Part shown: piece after piece, positions 7,522 through 16,990 of the stretch | How the letters are laid out: the number at the start of each line of letters is the position of its first letter | Position numbering within the stretch: position 1 is the stretch's first letter | Assembly: GCF_015557635.1 (NCBI RefSeq) | Contig: NZ_JADNOP010000010.1 | Location: 62,001 to 126,000 of the forward strand | DNA: 64,000 nucleotides | Direction: 5' to 3' | Source: Fusicatenibacter saccharivorans | Lineage (GTDB): Bacteria > Bacillota > Clostridia > Lachnospirales > Lachnospiraceae | Made by a program: the position numbers and the translations under genes | Notes under the pieces: generated by a model | What the model saw: the letters and a program-made list of their open reading frames with translations, nothing else | The model's database searches: none | Told to the model about the DNA's origin: nothing

Positions 7522-9138
7522 ATGAAAACAATTTACAAAAACGGAGCTGTCTACACCGGAAAACTGCCGCTTGTCGAAGCGTTTGCAGTAGAAGACGGCA
7601 AATTTGTTTTCGCCGGAAGCAGCGCAGAGGCAGATGCCCTTGCAGCAGCCGGCGACAAAGTTGTAGATCTCGGCGGAAAATTCGTCTGCAGCGGTTTTAA
7701 CGACAGCCATATGCACCTTTTAAATTACGGAAGCTCCCTGCTGAAAGCGCAGCTTGCCGCACATACCGAAAGCCTGGAAGATATGCTCGCCTGCCTCGAC
7801 ACCTTCCAGAAAGAGCATCCGCGAAAAGACGGCGCATGGCTGATGGGCCGCGGCTGGAATCAGGATTACTTCACGGACGTGGACCGCATGCCGAACCGCT
7901 ACGATCTTGACCGCGTATCAACCGAAGTTCCGATCTGCGCGACGAGAGCGTGCGGCCACTGCCTCGTAGTCAACAGCAAAGCGCTGGAACTCCTCGGCGT
8001 CACCGCAGATACCCCGCAGCCGGAGGGCGGAGAGATCGGTATGGAAAACGGTGAGCCGGACGGAAGATTCTTCGACAATGCAATGGAACCGGTTTACGAC
8101 AGTATTCCGGTGCCGAGCAAAGAGGAAATCAAAGATATGATCCGCAGCGCCTGCAAAGCCCTGAACAGCTACGGCGTCACCAGCAGCCAGAGTGATGATT
8201 ACTGCGTTTACCGCGCCGTTCCGTGGCAGACCGTCAACGAGGCATACAAAGAACTCGAGGATTCCGGCGAGCTGACCGTCCGCGTTTACGAGCAGAGCAA
8301 CTTTACCGATCTGGAATCCTTAAAAGGTTTCGTTGAGGCTGGAAATGTGACCGGCATCGGCACAGACCGCTTTAAAATCGGACCGCTGAAAATGCTCGGC
8401 GACGGCGCACTCGGTGCGAGAACAGCATTCCTCAGTCGCCCATACGCAGACGACCCGTCCACCTGCGGAATCCCGGTATTCACCCAGGAAACCATGGATG
8501 AGATGATCGGCTACGCCAATGCACACGGCATGCAGGCTGCAGTTCACACGATCGGTGATGCGTGCCTCGACCGCGTGTTAAGTGCCTATGAAAAAGCCCT
8601 TGCTGAAAACCCGAGAGAAGATCACCGCCACGGCATCGTGCACTGCCAGATCACAAGAGCCGATCAGCTTGAAAAAATCGCGAAAATGCATCTTCACGTT
8701 TACGCACAGAGCATCTTCCTCGATTACGATAACCATATCGTAGAGGAGCGCGTCGGCAAAGAGCTTGCGAGCACAAGCTACAGCTGGAAGACGCTGATGA
8801 ACAACGGCGTCTCCGTCAGCAACGGAACCGACTGCCCGGTAGAGCTGCCGGATGCCCTCGCCTGCATGCAGTGCGCTGTCACAAGAACAACGCTGCGCGA
8901 CCACGTCGGCCCGTACCTGCCGGATCAGAAATTCACCGTACAGGAAGCACTCGACAGTTACACAATCCGCAGCGCCGAGGCAAGTTTCGAGGAGAACGTG
9001 AAAGGCCAGATCGCAGAAGGCATGATGGCAGACTTCGTCGTACTGGGTCAGAATCCGTTTGAGGTGGATGAGAGCGCGATCAAAGACATTCCGGTGTGCC
9101 GGACGTATCTTGCCGGTGAACTGGTATATGAAGCATAA
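7522..9138 (+). CDS. amidohydrolase family protein (YtcJ-like)
   Basis: The 538-residue protein starts with the small beta-sandwich typical of the amidohydrolase superfamily and reaches the metal site at GFNDSHMHL (about residues 61-69). Later come GDGALGARTAFL, the VHTIGDACLDRVL histidine strand, IVHCQ and the SNGTDCPVE aspartate. This is the amidohydro_3 pattern found in YtcJ and N-substituted formamide deformylases. It would hydrolyse an amide or related C-N bond in the cytoplasm; the real substrate is unknown. AGGAGG precedes the ATG and a strong terminator follows. Confidence 0.85.
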   Translation: MKTIYKNGAVYTGKLPLVEAFAVEDGKFVFAGSSAEADALAAAGDKVVDLGGKFVCSGFNDSHMHLLNYGSSLLKAQLAAHTESLEDMLACLDTFQKEHPRKDGAWLMGRGWNQDYFTDVDRMPNRYDLDRVSTEVPICATRACGHCLVVNSKALELLGVTADTPQPEGGEIGMENGEPDGRFFDNAMEPVYDSIPVPSKEEIKDMIRSACKALNSYGVTSSQSDDYCVYRAVPWQTVNEAYKELEDSGELTVRVYEQSNFTDLESLKGFVEAGNVTGIGTDRFKIGPLKMLGDGALGARTAFLSRPYADDPSTCGIPVFTQETMDEMIGYANAHGMQAAVHTIGDACLDRVLSAYEKALAENPREDHRHGIVHCQITRADQLEKIAKMHLHVYAQSIFLDYDNHIVEERVGKELASTSYSWKTLMNNGVSVSNGTDCPVELPDALACMQCAVTRTTLRDHVGPYLPDQKFTVQEALDSYTIRSAEASFEENVKGQIAEGMMADFVVLGQNPFEVDESAIKDIPVCRTYLAGELVYEA

Positions 9139-9249
9139 GGATATAACTCAAATGAGCAATAAATGTCAAATGAAAATTCATACAATGAAGGGAAAAACGT
9201 GAAATAAGATAACCTGGAAATAGTATGGAATAAAGGCAGAAACAGAGGA

Positions 9250-9291
9250 GAACCTCCTGCGGCGATGAACGGTCGCAGGAGGTTCTTTTTT
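9250..9291 (+). terminator. Rho-independent terminator
   Basis: A perfect 12-bp stem (9250-9261 with 9274-9285) is followed by six T residues, 111 bases after the amidohydrolase stop. Confidence 0.92.
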
Positions 9292-9398
9292 GATCCTGAT
9301 AGGACCATACGGTCGTAAAAGAATCGAACAAATGGTTGCATAAAAGGGCGGGAATGTGCTATGATAAAGGAAATTTTACAAAAGGAAAAAACAGACAA

Positions 9399-10037
9399 AT
9401 GCTTGGAAGAACACATTTTTTTATTGGAACAGCAGCGGCACTTGCTGTTTTACAGCCGCAGACGGTTCCCGCGCTTGTGGCCGGTGCCGGGGCTGCCGCG
9501 ATCGGCGGTTTGATCAGTGACATTGATGTCGGCACTTCACAGGCGCACCGCGATGCCGATAAGATCATTACGGCAACAGTTGCAGTTGCAGTGCTCACAA
9601 TTCTTGCGGAGTATAAACTGAATCTTGGAATTTACCGCCGCCTCACAAGCGACAGCAGCGTGCTGCGTCTCCTCGCCGGAACGGCAGCATTTTTGCTGAT
9701 CTGCGCCTATGGGAAACAGCAGCCGCACCGCTCCTTCATGCATTCATTTGCGGCGCTGGCATTGCTGACGGCGTGCGTGGACATCATCTACCCGGATGTG
9801 TCCGCTTATTTTGCCGTGGGCTTTCTGTCCCATCTGGTGCTCGATTTTTTCAACCGGAAACCGGAAAAGCTGTTCTGGCCCTGGAAGAAGGGATTCTGTC
9901 TCGGACTCTGCTCAGCACGGGGACTTGTGAACCGCGCACTGCTCGGGTGCGGCATGGTATCTCTTGCTGTAATACTGGTGATCTCGGCGCCTGCAGGGCG
10001 GCTGATGGCTAAAATCATGCGGGCAATTTACGGATGA
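9399..10037 (+). CDS. YdjM/DUF457-like membrane-bound metal-dependent hydrolase
   Basis: The 212-residue product has four to five hydrophobic stretches and the family histidine motifs. These are MLGRTHFFIGT at the start, ISDIDVG, HRSFMHSF and GFLSHLVLDFFN. Such proteins are integral membrane metal-dependent hydrolases; E. coli YdjM is an SOS-induced relative. ATG 9399 is preferred because homology begins there; the ribosome binding site (AAGGA) is 12 bases away and weak. The 255 bases after it (10038-10292) are AT-rich and hold no gene; I see no clear promoter or terminator there. Confidence 0.75.
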   Translation: MLGRTHFFIGTAAALAVLQPQTVPALVAGAGAAAIGGLISDIDVGTSQAHRDADKIITATVAVAVLTILAEYKLNLGIYRRLTSDSSVLRLLAGTAAFLLICAYGKQQPHRSFMHSFAALALLTACVDIIYPDVSAYFAVGFLSHLVLDFFNRKPEKLFWPWKKGFCLGLCSARGLVNRALLGCGMVSLAVILVISAPAGRLMAKIMRAIYG

Positions 10038-10292
10038 GATGGGATTGACAAAAAGATAACAAGACAAAAGAAGAACAAGCAGGAATTTTTCGGTGTTAAA
10101 GTTAATATTTTATACATTTTATAGTAGGATTTTTGATTAAAATGATGTAAAATAGAAAACAGAAATCCGGCGTCCGTAATTGTTTTTGAAATGAACGAAC
10201 AGGGAACCGCCGGCCCGTTACCGCAGCCGATTGCGGAGCGCAGCGCAACCGACAACAGAGATTAGAGCACAACAGGCAATACAGGAGTTAGT

Positions 10293-11552
10293 ATGAACGA
10301 AGAAATGAAAAACCAAACAGAACAGTTACCGCTTTTAAAAGTACACATGATGGGAAGTTTTTTCCTGGAGTACGGCGACCAGCCGATTTCCTTCCGGAAA
10401 ACAATGGCAACAAAATCGATGAGACTTCTGCAGATTTTCCTCTATAACAAGGACAATGGAATTTCCAGAGGAAGACTGTTGGAGAGCACATACGGAAGAG
10501 AAGATGTGGCGGACGCGGCAAACAGCCTGCGTGTCGGCGTACATCGCCTGAAAAGAGGCCTTGTCGAGGCAGGACTTCCGCAGTTTGAGTACATTTATAC
10601 ACAGAAAGGCGTTTACCACTGGACCAGCCCGATGCCGGTCGAGGTAGATGCGATTGATATCAAAAATAAGATCCTGGAAGCAGGAAAAGAGACAGACGAG
10701 AAAGCGCGCATGGATCAGATGATCGAAGCACTGGAGCTGTACACCGGAGAGTTCCTTGCAGATTTCGGCGAGGAAGAGTGGGTACAGGCGGAGCGCGCGC
10801 AGCTGAAAAAAGTATATTCCGATGCACTGAAAGAAGTAAGTGAGTATCTTCTGAAAAACGAGGAGTTCGATGAGCTGCAGAAGCTGACTTCTGTTGCTTC
10901 CGAACTGTATCCGTTCGACGAGTGGCAGGCAGTCCAGATGCAGGCGCTGATCGGCCTGGAGAGATACAAAGAGGCCATGAAACTGTACGAGCAGACCTCG
11001 AAACATTACTTTGAAGAGCTTGGCGTTACACCGAGCGAGAAACTGGTGGAGCAGTACCGCTATCTGGGAAGCCGCATGGGCAGCAGACACCGCGTGATCG
11101 AAGAGGTACAGGCAGATCTTCAGGAGAGCCCGGGAGAAAAGGGCGGAGCATTCTTCTGTTCCCTCGCCGGATTCCGTGACTGCTACCGACTTGTTTACCG
11201 TATGTCCGAGCTGAACGGACAGATGCCGTGGCTGATGCTGTGCACCATTACAGACGGAAAAGGTTACCCGGCAAAAGGCGGTCCGCGCCTTGACCGTATG
11301 TCCGAAAAGCTGCTTGAGGTAATGAAACGCAGCCTGCGTCATTCCGATTTCTTTGCAAAATACAGCCCGTCCCAGTATGTGATTCTGCTGCAGGGCGGCA
11401 ACCAGAGAGGATGCGAACTCGTCTACAAGAGAATCAGCGAGCGCTTCTCCGAGGAGAAAAAAGGCTGGGCAAAGAATCTGAAATACAGTGCACTGCCGGC
11501 AATTCAGACCGAAAAAGAGCTTGAGTTCTTAGAAGGAGACGATGTTTTATGA
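10293..11552 (+). CDS. SARP-like regulator with bacterial transcriptional activator (BTAD) domain
   Basis: The 419-residue protein begins with an OmpR/SARP-type winged helix: LLKVHMMGSFFLEYGDQPI, then a helix-turn-helix ending in SLRVGVHRLKRGL at about residues 75-90. A helical BTAD/TPR region follows (about 110-270, with ELYTGEFLADF and EWVQAERAQL). The last 140 residues resemble a degenerate GGDEF-like fold. Such regulators bind direct repeats and activate nearby genes. It stands upstream of the mannoside genes, so it may control them, but no target site was recognised. AGGAG precedes the ATG by 5 bases. Confidence 0.75.
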   Translation: MNEEMKNQTEQLPLLKVHMMGSFFLEYGDQPISFRKTMATKSMRLLQIFLYNKDNGISRGRLLESTYGREDVADAANSLRVGVHRLKRGLVEAGLPQFEYIYTQKGVYHWTSPMPVEVDAIDIKNKILEAGKETDEKARMDQMIEALELYTGEFLADFGEEEWVQAERAQLKKVYSDALKEVSEYLLKNEEFDELQKLTSVASELYPFDEWQAVQMQALIGLERYKEAMKLYEQTSKHYFEELGVTPSEKLVEQYRYLGSRMGSRHRVIEEVQADLQESPGEKGGAFFCSLAGFRDCYRLVYRMSELNGQMPWLMLCTITDGKGYPAKGGPRLDRMSEKLLEVMKRSLRHSDFFAKYSPSQYVILLQGGNQRGCELVYKRISERFSEEKKGWAKNLKYSALPAIQTEKELEFLEGDDVL

Positions 11553-11617
11553 TTCGCGTACAGCTGCTTGGAAGATTCCGCTTGCGCTGCATCTCGCTGC
11601 GGTTTCTCGTCCTATAA
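11549..11617 (+). pseudogene. start of a second SARP-like gene cut off by the 115-bp repeat
   Basis: An ATG overlaps the stop of the preceding regulator (ATGA). The first twelve codons read MIRVQLLGRFRL, the usual opening of an AfsR/SARP winged helix. From 11584 the sequence is that of the repeat element and the frame closes at 11617 after 22 codons. The simplest reading is a tandem regulator gene lost when the element or a deletion arrived. The evidence is short, so confidence is low. Confidence 0.35.
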
Positions 11618-11698
11618 AAATTCAGAAGCAGCTGTTCATTCCTGCAAGCAGGATCCACAGCCGCCTCTGAGTTTTTACATGGCTCTGAATAATTGTAA
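11584..11698 (+). repeat. 115-nt structured repeat, copy 1 of 3
   Basis: It shares its left end (GCGCTGCATCT), a TTCTCG block, a central TCATTC hairpin and its right end (GGCTCTGAATA) with 63886-64000 (inverted), and all but the left end with 43661-43773. The central stem is CCTGC/GCAGG here, CATGT/ACATG in the 43.7-kb copy and CATGC/GCATG in the last copy, so the base pairs change together. It interrupts the start of a SARP-like gene. Confidence 0.7.
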
Positions 11699-11711
11699 AT
11701 TAAAAATTAAG

Positions 11712-11786
11712 TTGACGGCAGACTAAATAAATGGTAACTTTAAGCTGTAATGAAACGAGCTTAAATCCAGAAAAAAGTCTGCTGTC
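11712..11786 (+). promoter_or_regulatory. promoter inside nested inverted repeats upstream of the mutase gene
   Basis: TTGACG (11712-11717), 17 bases and TAACTT (11735-11740) form a plausible promoter. The same stretch contains an 11-bp inverted repeat (11714-11724 with 11776-11786, one G-U) around an 8-bp one (TTTAAGCT 11739-11746 with AGCTTAAA 11758-11765). These could be an operator or a leader RNA structure. Confidence 0.45.
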
Positions 11787-11827
11787 TTAAGTTAAATAAA
11801 GTACAACAGACAGGGAGGATAACAAAC

Positions 11828-13546
11828 ATGAGTTACAGAGAAGTATATGAAAAATGGTGCAATGATCCATATTTTGATGAGGCATCCAGAGAAGAGCTGA
11901 AAGCACTCGAAGGAAATGAGGCAGAAATCGAAGACCGTTTCTACCGTCAGCTTGAGTTCGGTACCGGCGGACTCCGCGGTGTCATCGGAGCGGGTACCAA
12001 CCGCATGAACATCTACACCGTACGCCAGGCAACCCAGGGCCTTGCCAACTACATCATTTCCCAGAACGGACAGGAAAAAGGCGTAGCCATCGCACACGAT
12101 TCCAGAAGAATGTCTCCGGAATTCGCACGCGAAGCAGCACTCTGCCTGAATGCAAACGGAATCAAAACGTATCTGTTCGAGTCCCTGCGTCCGACACCGG
12201 AGCTTTCTTTTGCTGTCCGTGAATTCGGCTGCATTTCCGGTATCGTCATTACCGCAAGCCACAACCCGAGAGAGTACAACGGATACAAAGTATACTGGGA
12301 GGACGGCGCACAGATTACACCGCCGCACGACAAAAACATCCTCGCAGAGGTAGCAAAAGTAACCGAGTTTTCTGCCGTTAAAACGATGGAAGAAGATGAT
12401 GCAAGAGCAGAAGGCCTGTTCCAGGTCATCGGAACCGATTTTGATGACCGTTATGTCGCAAAATTAAAAGAGCAGAGCATTCATCCGGAAATCATCAAAG
12501 ATGCGGCAAAAGATATGAAGATCGTCTACACACCGCTTCACGGAACCGGAAATGTGCCGGTACGCCGCGTTCTGCGCGAGCTTGGCTTTAATCAGGTTTA
12601 CGTTGTAAAAGAGCAGAAAGTGCCGGACGGAAACTTCCCGACGGTGGCTTACCCGAACCCGGAAGACGAGAAAGCATGGACACTAGCGCTGAAACTGGCA
12701 AAAGAAGTAGACGCTGACATCATCCTTGCAACCGACCCTGACGCAGATCGTCTCGGCGTTTATGCAAAAGACAGCAAGACCGGCGAGTACGTAAGCTTCA
12801 CCGGAAATATGTCCGGTATGCTGATCGCAGAGTACATCCTGCGCGAGCGCACCAAGAACGGAACCATGCCGGAGAACCCGGCTCTCGTTGAGACGATCGT
12901 TACCACAGATATGGCAAAAGCAATCGCAAAAGCCTACAACGTGGCACTGATCGAAGTTCTGACCGGATTCAAATACATCGGCGAGCAGATCAAGTTCTTT
13001 GAGCAGAGCGGTGCACACAACTATGTCTTCGGCCTGGAGGAGAGCTACGGCTGCCTGGCTGGAACATATGCAAGAGACAAAGATGCCTGCGTGGCAGTTA
13101 TGATGCTGTGCGAGGTTGCTGCATACTACAAACAGCAGGGCAAGACACTGTGGGATGCCATGGTGGATATGTACGAAGAGTACGGCTACTACAAAGAGGG
13201 TCTTGCAACGATGACCTTAAAAGGTATCGACGGTGCAAAAGAGATCCAGACCATGATGACCAACTTCCGCGAGAACCCGCCGAAAGAGCTGGGCGGCTTC
13301 AAAGTTCTTGCTGTACGCGATTACAAAGCAGACGTACGAGTGGATCTCGTAAGCGGCGAGAAGAGCGCAACCGGACTTCCGTCCTCCAACGTTCTTTACT
13401 ATGAGCTGGAAAATAACGCATGGTGCTGCGTACGCCCATCCGGTACCGAGCCGAAGATCAAATTTTATTTCGGCGTAAAAGGCACATCCCTCGAAGATGC
13501 AGCCAAGAAACTGGAAAAATTAAAAAATGCAATGGTAACTGCTTAA
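11828..13546 (+). CDS. phosphoglucomutase/phosphomannomutase
   Basis: The 572-residue alpha-D-phosphohexomutase has all four family motifs in order. They are the phosphoserine loop TASHNPREYNG (serine at about residue 144), the metal loop DPDADRLGV, the sugar loop GLEESYGCL and the phosphate loop RPSGTEPKIKFYF. It interconverts hexose-1- and hexose-6-phosphates. As first gene of the mannoside cluster it would convert mannose-1-phosphate from the GH130 enzymes to mannose-6-phosphate, and galactose-derived glucose-1-phosphate likewise. AGGGAGG precedes the start. Confidence 0.93.
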   Translation: MSYREVYEKWCNDPYFDEASREELKALEGNEAEIEDRFYRQLEFGTGGLRGVIGAGTNRMNIYTVRQATQGLANYIISQNGQEKGVAIAHDSRRMSPEFAREAALCLNANGIKTYLFESLRPTPELSFAVREFGCISGIVITASHNPREYNGYKVYWEDGAQITPPHDKNILAEVAKVTEFSAVKTMEEDDARAEGLFQVIGTDFDDRYVAKLKEQSIHPEIIKDAAKDMKIVYTPLHGTGNVPVRRVLRELGFNQVYVVKEQKVPDGNFPTVAYPNPEDEKAWTLALKLAKEVDADIILATDPDADRLGVYAKDSKTGEYVSFTGNMSGMLIAEYILRERTKNGTMPENPALVETIVTTDMAKAIAKAYNVALIEVLTGFKYIGEQIKFFEQSGAHNYVFGLEESYGCLAGTYARDKDACVAVMMLCEVAAYYKQQGKTLWDAMVDMYEEYGYYKEGLATMTLKGIDGAKEIQTMMTNFRENPPKELGGFKVLAVRDYKADVRVDLVSGEKSATGLPSSNVLYYELENNAWCCVRPSGTEPKIKFYFGVKGTSLEDAAKKLEKLKNAMVTA

Positions 13547-13581
13547 ACGCTGTGTGATATAGAAACAAAAAAAAAGGTCGC

Positions 13582-13605
13582 AGCCCGGCGGGCGGGGGCT
13601 TTTTT
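13582..13605 (+). terminator. short terminator after the mutase gene
   Basis: AGCCC (13582-13586) can pair with GGGCT (13596-13600) across a GC-rich loop, followed by five T residues and preceded by a run of A. The stem is short; readthrough to the alpha-galactosidase gene is likely. Confidence 0.5.
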
Positions 13606-13657
13606 GGCAGAAAATCGGCGCGGTGGATGGCGGCTGCCTTCAGACAAGGAGAAGAAA

Positions 13658-15847
13658 ATGGCGATTTTATATTATGATGACAAAAAGCTTTTTCAGTTAA
13701 ATACAGAGAAAACGACGTATGTGATCGGTCTGAGTCCGGAAGGCTACGTCGGACACGTTTACTACGGACCGCTTCTGCACGGAGAGCCGGATCTGTACCC
13801 GCTCCGCATGGACGAGCCGCCGTTTACCCCGTCCGTCAATAAGAGAGAAAAATCTTCTTTCCTCGACCGTTTCCCGATGGAGTATCCGACCGGCGGAATC
13901 GGTGATTACCGGGAGAGCTGCCTGAACGTGAGAAATGCGCAGGGACGCATGGGATGCGAAATCCATTTTGATTCCTATGAGATCTTCAAAGGCAAACGCA
14001 AAATGGAAGGTCTTCCGGCTTCTTTCGGAACCGAAGAGGAAGTTGAGACACTGGAAATCACCTGCAAAGATCCGATCCTTGGACTCGTTGTTGTTCTTTC
14101 CTACTCTGTTTTTGAAAAAGAAAACGTTATCACCAGAAGCGTCTGTGTGAAGAATGAGGGCAGCGAAACACTGAAAGTAGAGAAAATCTACAGTGCCTGC
14201 CTCGACATGGACAACGAGGACTTCGAGATGATCTCCCTTCACGGATCCTGGGCAAGAGAACGCCACATCCAGCAGGGTGCGCTCCGTTACGGAAAACAGC
14301 TCGTTTCCTCCGGAAAAGGAGAGTCCAGCCATCAGGAGCACCCGTTTGTGGCCCTGGTGACACCGGGAACGGATCAGGAGCGCGGCGAGGTTTACGCAAT
14401 GCACTTCGTATATTCCGGCAACTTTATCGGACAGGTGGAAAGATGCCAGTTTGATACCGTTCGTATGGTCATGGGTATCAACCAGGAGGAGTTCTGCTGG
14501 AATTTAAAAGCCGGCGATGAATTCCAGGCGCCGGAGGTTGTTATGGTCTACTCTGCCGAGGGACTTGGCAAAATGACGCGTTCCTACCATGCATTTTATC
14601 GCAGACATATGATCCGCAGCCCGTACAACCACAAAAAACGCCCGATTCTGATTAACAACTGGGAAGCAACTTACTTTGATTTTGATACCGATAAACTCCT
14701 CGATATCGCAAGAGAGGCAAAAAAAGACGGCATCGAGATGCTTGTTATGGATGACGGCTGGTTCGGAAAACGAAATAAAGACGATTCTTCCCTCGGTGAC
14801 TGGGTTGTCAACGAAGAGAAGATCAAAGGCGGCCTGAAAAATCTGGTTGACAAAGTGAATGAAATCGGTCTTGAATTCGGTATCTGGTTCGAGCCGGAGA
14901 TGATCTCCCCGGATTCCAACCTCTACAGAGAGCACCCGGAATGGGCGATTCAGATTCCGGGAAGAGAAGCGACTGAGATCCGCTGCCAGTACGTGCTGGA
15001 TCTCTCCCGCCCGGAAGTGCAGGATTATGCGTATGAATGTGTGGCAAAAATCCTGCGCAGTGCAAACATCAAATACGTGAAATGGGATATGAACCGTCAG
15101 TTAAGCGATCTCGGCAGCACCTATCTCGATGAGGATTCCCAGCAGGAGCTGTTCCACCGCTACGTGCTCGGTATGTATGCGATGCAGGAGCGTCTGGTAC
15201 AGGAGTTCCCGGATCTGCTTCTGGAGAACTGCTCCGGCGGCGGTGCACGTTTCGATCCTGGAATGCTTTACTACAGCCCGCAGATCTGGTGCTCCGACGA
15301 CACCGATGCGATTGAGCGTCTGGAAATCCAGGAGGGAACAGCCCTCATTTACCCGCTCTGCTCAATGGGTGCACACGTCAGCGTATGCCCGAACCACACG
15401 GTTGGCCGTGTAACTCCGTTTACAACGAGAGGCCATGTGGCACTGGCCGGAACGTTCGGCTATGAGCTTGATATCACAAAACTGCCGGAAGAAGAGAGAA
15501 AGCTGATTCCGGAGCAGACCGCAATGTATCACAAATATCATGAACTGATCCGCGAGGGAGAGTATTACCGTATTCTTTCCAGCCGTGAAAACCACAGATC
15601 CGACTGCTGGGCAGTAGCATCGGAGGATAAAAGCGAAGTGCTTGTGACCTACGTACAGGTGCTGGCACAGGCAAATATGCCGTCCCGCAAGGTTCGCCTG
15701 CGCGGCTTTGATCCGGCGAAAAAATATCGTCTGGAGGGAACCGATGAGGTTTACAGCGGCGAGATGCTGATGAATGCCGGTTTCCGGATGAAAGATTTCT
15801 GGGGTGATTTCGTCAGCAGACTGTATCACTTTGTTGCAGTAGACTAA
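13658..15847 (+). CDS. GH36 alpha-galactosidase
   Basis: The 729-residue enzyme has the GH36 order: N-terminal beta-supersandwich, (beta/alpha)8 barrel from about residue 310 and a C-terminal beta-sheet. Catalytic motifs are KWDMNR with the nucleophile Asp near residue 477 and CSDDTDA with the acid/base Asp near 547-548. GIWFEPEMISPDS and ENCSGGGARFDPG are other family blocks. No signal peptide is present, so it works in the cytoplasm on imported galactosylated oligosaccharides. The start at 13658 has AAGGAG 7 bases upstream; an ATG at 13604 overlaps the terminator. It is followed 12 bases later by the LacI gene. Confidence 0.95.
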   Translation: MAILYYDDKKLFQLNTEKTTYVIGLSPEGYVGHVYYGPLLHGEPDLYPLRMDEPPFTPSVNKREKSSFLDRFPMEYPTGGIGDYRESCLNVRNAQGRMGCEIHFDSYEIFKGKRKMEGLPASFGTEEEVETLEITCKDPILGLVVVLSYSVFEKENVITRSVCVKNEGSETLKVEKIYSACLDMDNEDFEMISLHGSWARERHIQQGALRYGKQLVSSGKGESSHQEHPFVALVTPGTDQERGEVYAMHFVYSGNFIGQVERCQFDTVRMVMGINQEEFCWNLKAGDEFQAPEVVMVYSAEGLGKMTRSYHAFYRRHMIRSPYNHKKRPILINNWEATYFDFDTDKLLDIAREAKKDGIEMLVMDDGWFGKRNKDDSSLGDWVVNEEKIKGGLKNLVDKVNEIGLEFGIWFEPEMISPDSNLYREHPEWAIQIPGREATEIRCQYVLDLSRPEVQDYAYECVAKILRSANIKYVKWDMNRQLSDLGSTYLDEDSQQELFHRYVLGMYAMQERLVQEFPDLLLENCSGGGARFDPGMLYYSPQIWCSDDTDAIERLEIQEGTALIYPLCSMGAHVSVCPNHTVGRVTPFTTRGHVALAGTFGYELDITKLPEEERKLIPEQTAMYHKYHELIREGEYYRILSSRENHRSDCWAVASEDKSEVLVTYVQVLAQANMPSRKVRLRGFDPAKKYRLEGTDEVYSGEMLMNAGFRMKDFWGDFVSRLYHFVAVD

Positions 15848-15859
15848 GGAGCAACGGAT

Positions 15860-16861
15860 ATGGCAAAAGTAAGATTGGCAGATATTGCAAAGGTGGCGGG
15901 CGTCAGCGCCGTCACCGTGCATAACGCGATTACAGGACAGAAAGGGGTCAGCGATGAGATGCGCGCCCGGATTCTGGAAATTGCAAAGGAAATGGGGTAC
16001 CGCCAGCCGGGAAGCGGAGCGAGAAATACACAGGGAAAAAGCCTGCGCTGCATCGGAGTGGTGATTCCGGAACGGTATCTGGCAGAGTATACGACATTTT
16101 ACTGGAAAATGTATCAGGAGATGGCACTGGCGGCGACGGAAAAGAGCTGTATGGTGACCGTGGAGATCCTGAAACAGGAGATGGAAGATGAGATGATCGT
16201 GCCGTGCATCGCCAAGGAGCAGACCGTCGATGCACTGATCCTTATGGGAGACACGAGCCGCGATTACATCCACTATCTGAAGAAAAACGTGGATCTTCCG
16301 ATCGTATTTCTGGATTTCTACGACAATGAGCTGGCAAAAGATGCCGTGATCGCAGATAACTTTCACGGAATGTATCTGATGACGGAATACCTGTATGAGC
16401 ATGGCCTTACCAAGCTGGCTTTTGTCGGTTCGATTCATTTTTCCAGCAGTATCATGGATCGGTACTGCGGTTTTTCTAAGGCTGTTCTGGAACACCGCGA
16501 TGTGACACCGGCGGAATGGATTCTGGAGGACCGTGATGAGCGGGGCCAGATCGAAATTCATCTCCCGGAACAGATGCCGGAAGCGTTCGTCTGCAACTGC
16601 GACCTGACCGCCGGCCTTCTGATGCTCGAGCTGGAAAAACGCGGCATCTCCGTGCCGGAGGACGTTTCCGTTGTCGGCTTCGATAATTACCTGTATCCGG
16701 GTTTCCCGGATCTCAAGATCACTTCGTATGAGATCAATACGAAGGCGATGGTAAAAGTAGCGCTCGAAAAAGCGCTGAAGCAGATCCGCGGCGCGGCATC
16801 CGGCAAAAATATGGAAATTGTCTCCGGACAGCTGGTGCCGAAAGAGAGCGTAAAGCTTTGA
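15860..16861 (+). CDS. LacI-family transcriptional regulator
   Basis: The 333-residue protein has a LacI helix-turn-helix at residues 4-24 (RLADIAKVAGVSAVTVHNAI) and a periplasmic-binding-protein-like effector domain. The hinge helix is unusual: the expected VSRAL is VHNAI. The effector domain is clear from GVVIPERYL to the late DVSVVGFDNYLYPGF. It lies 12 bases after the alpha-galactosidase gene with AAGGAGC as ribosome binding site. It likely represses the mannoside genes until a sugar or sugar phosphate binds. A strong terminator follows. Confidence 0.9.
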   Translation: MAKVRLADIAKVAGVSAVTVHNAITGQKGVSDEMRARILEIAKEMGYRQPGSGARNTQGKSLRCIGVVIPERYLAEYTTFYWKMYQEMALAATEKSCMVTVEILKQEMEDEMIVPCIAKEQTVDALILMGDTSRDYIHYLKKNVDLPIVFLDFYDNELAKDAVIADNFHGMYLMTEYLYEHGLTKLAFVGSIHFSSSIMDRYCGFSKAVLEHRDVTPAEWILEDRDERGQIEIHLPEQMPEAFVCNCDLTAGLLMLELEKRGISVPEDVSVVGFDNYLYPGFPDLKITSYEINTKAMVKVALEKALKQIRGAASGKNMEIVSGQLVPKESVKL

Positions 16862-16889
16862 TTTTTATAACTGAATTATAAATTAAGAA

Positions 16890-16918
16890 ACGGGGCATTT
16901 TGAAATGCCCCGTTTTTG
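16890..16918 (+). terminator. Rho-independent terminator after lacI-type gene
   Basis: An 11-bp perfect stem (16890-16900 with 16903-16913) runs into TTTTT. The true loop is about TTTGA. Confidence 0.9.
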
Positions 16919-16990
16919 TACATATTACACAACAAAGTCACTTAAAAATTGACAGTATCTAACGGAACTTATTTTTTAAGTAATTTCCAG

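Noticed and set aside
16940-16980. LacI operator at the inverted repeat ACTTAAAAA/TTTTTAAGT
   Set aside because: The arms are 23 bases apart and AT-only, without the central CG expected for LacI-family sites, so I noted it but did not call it an operator.
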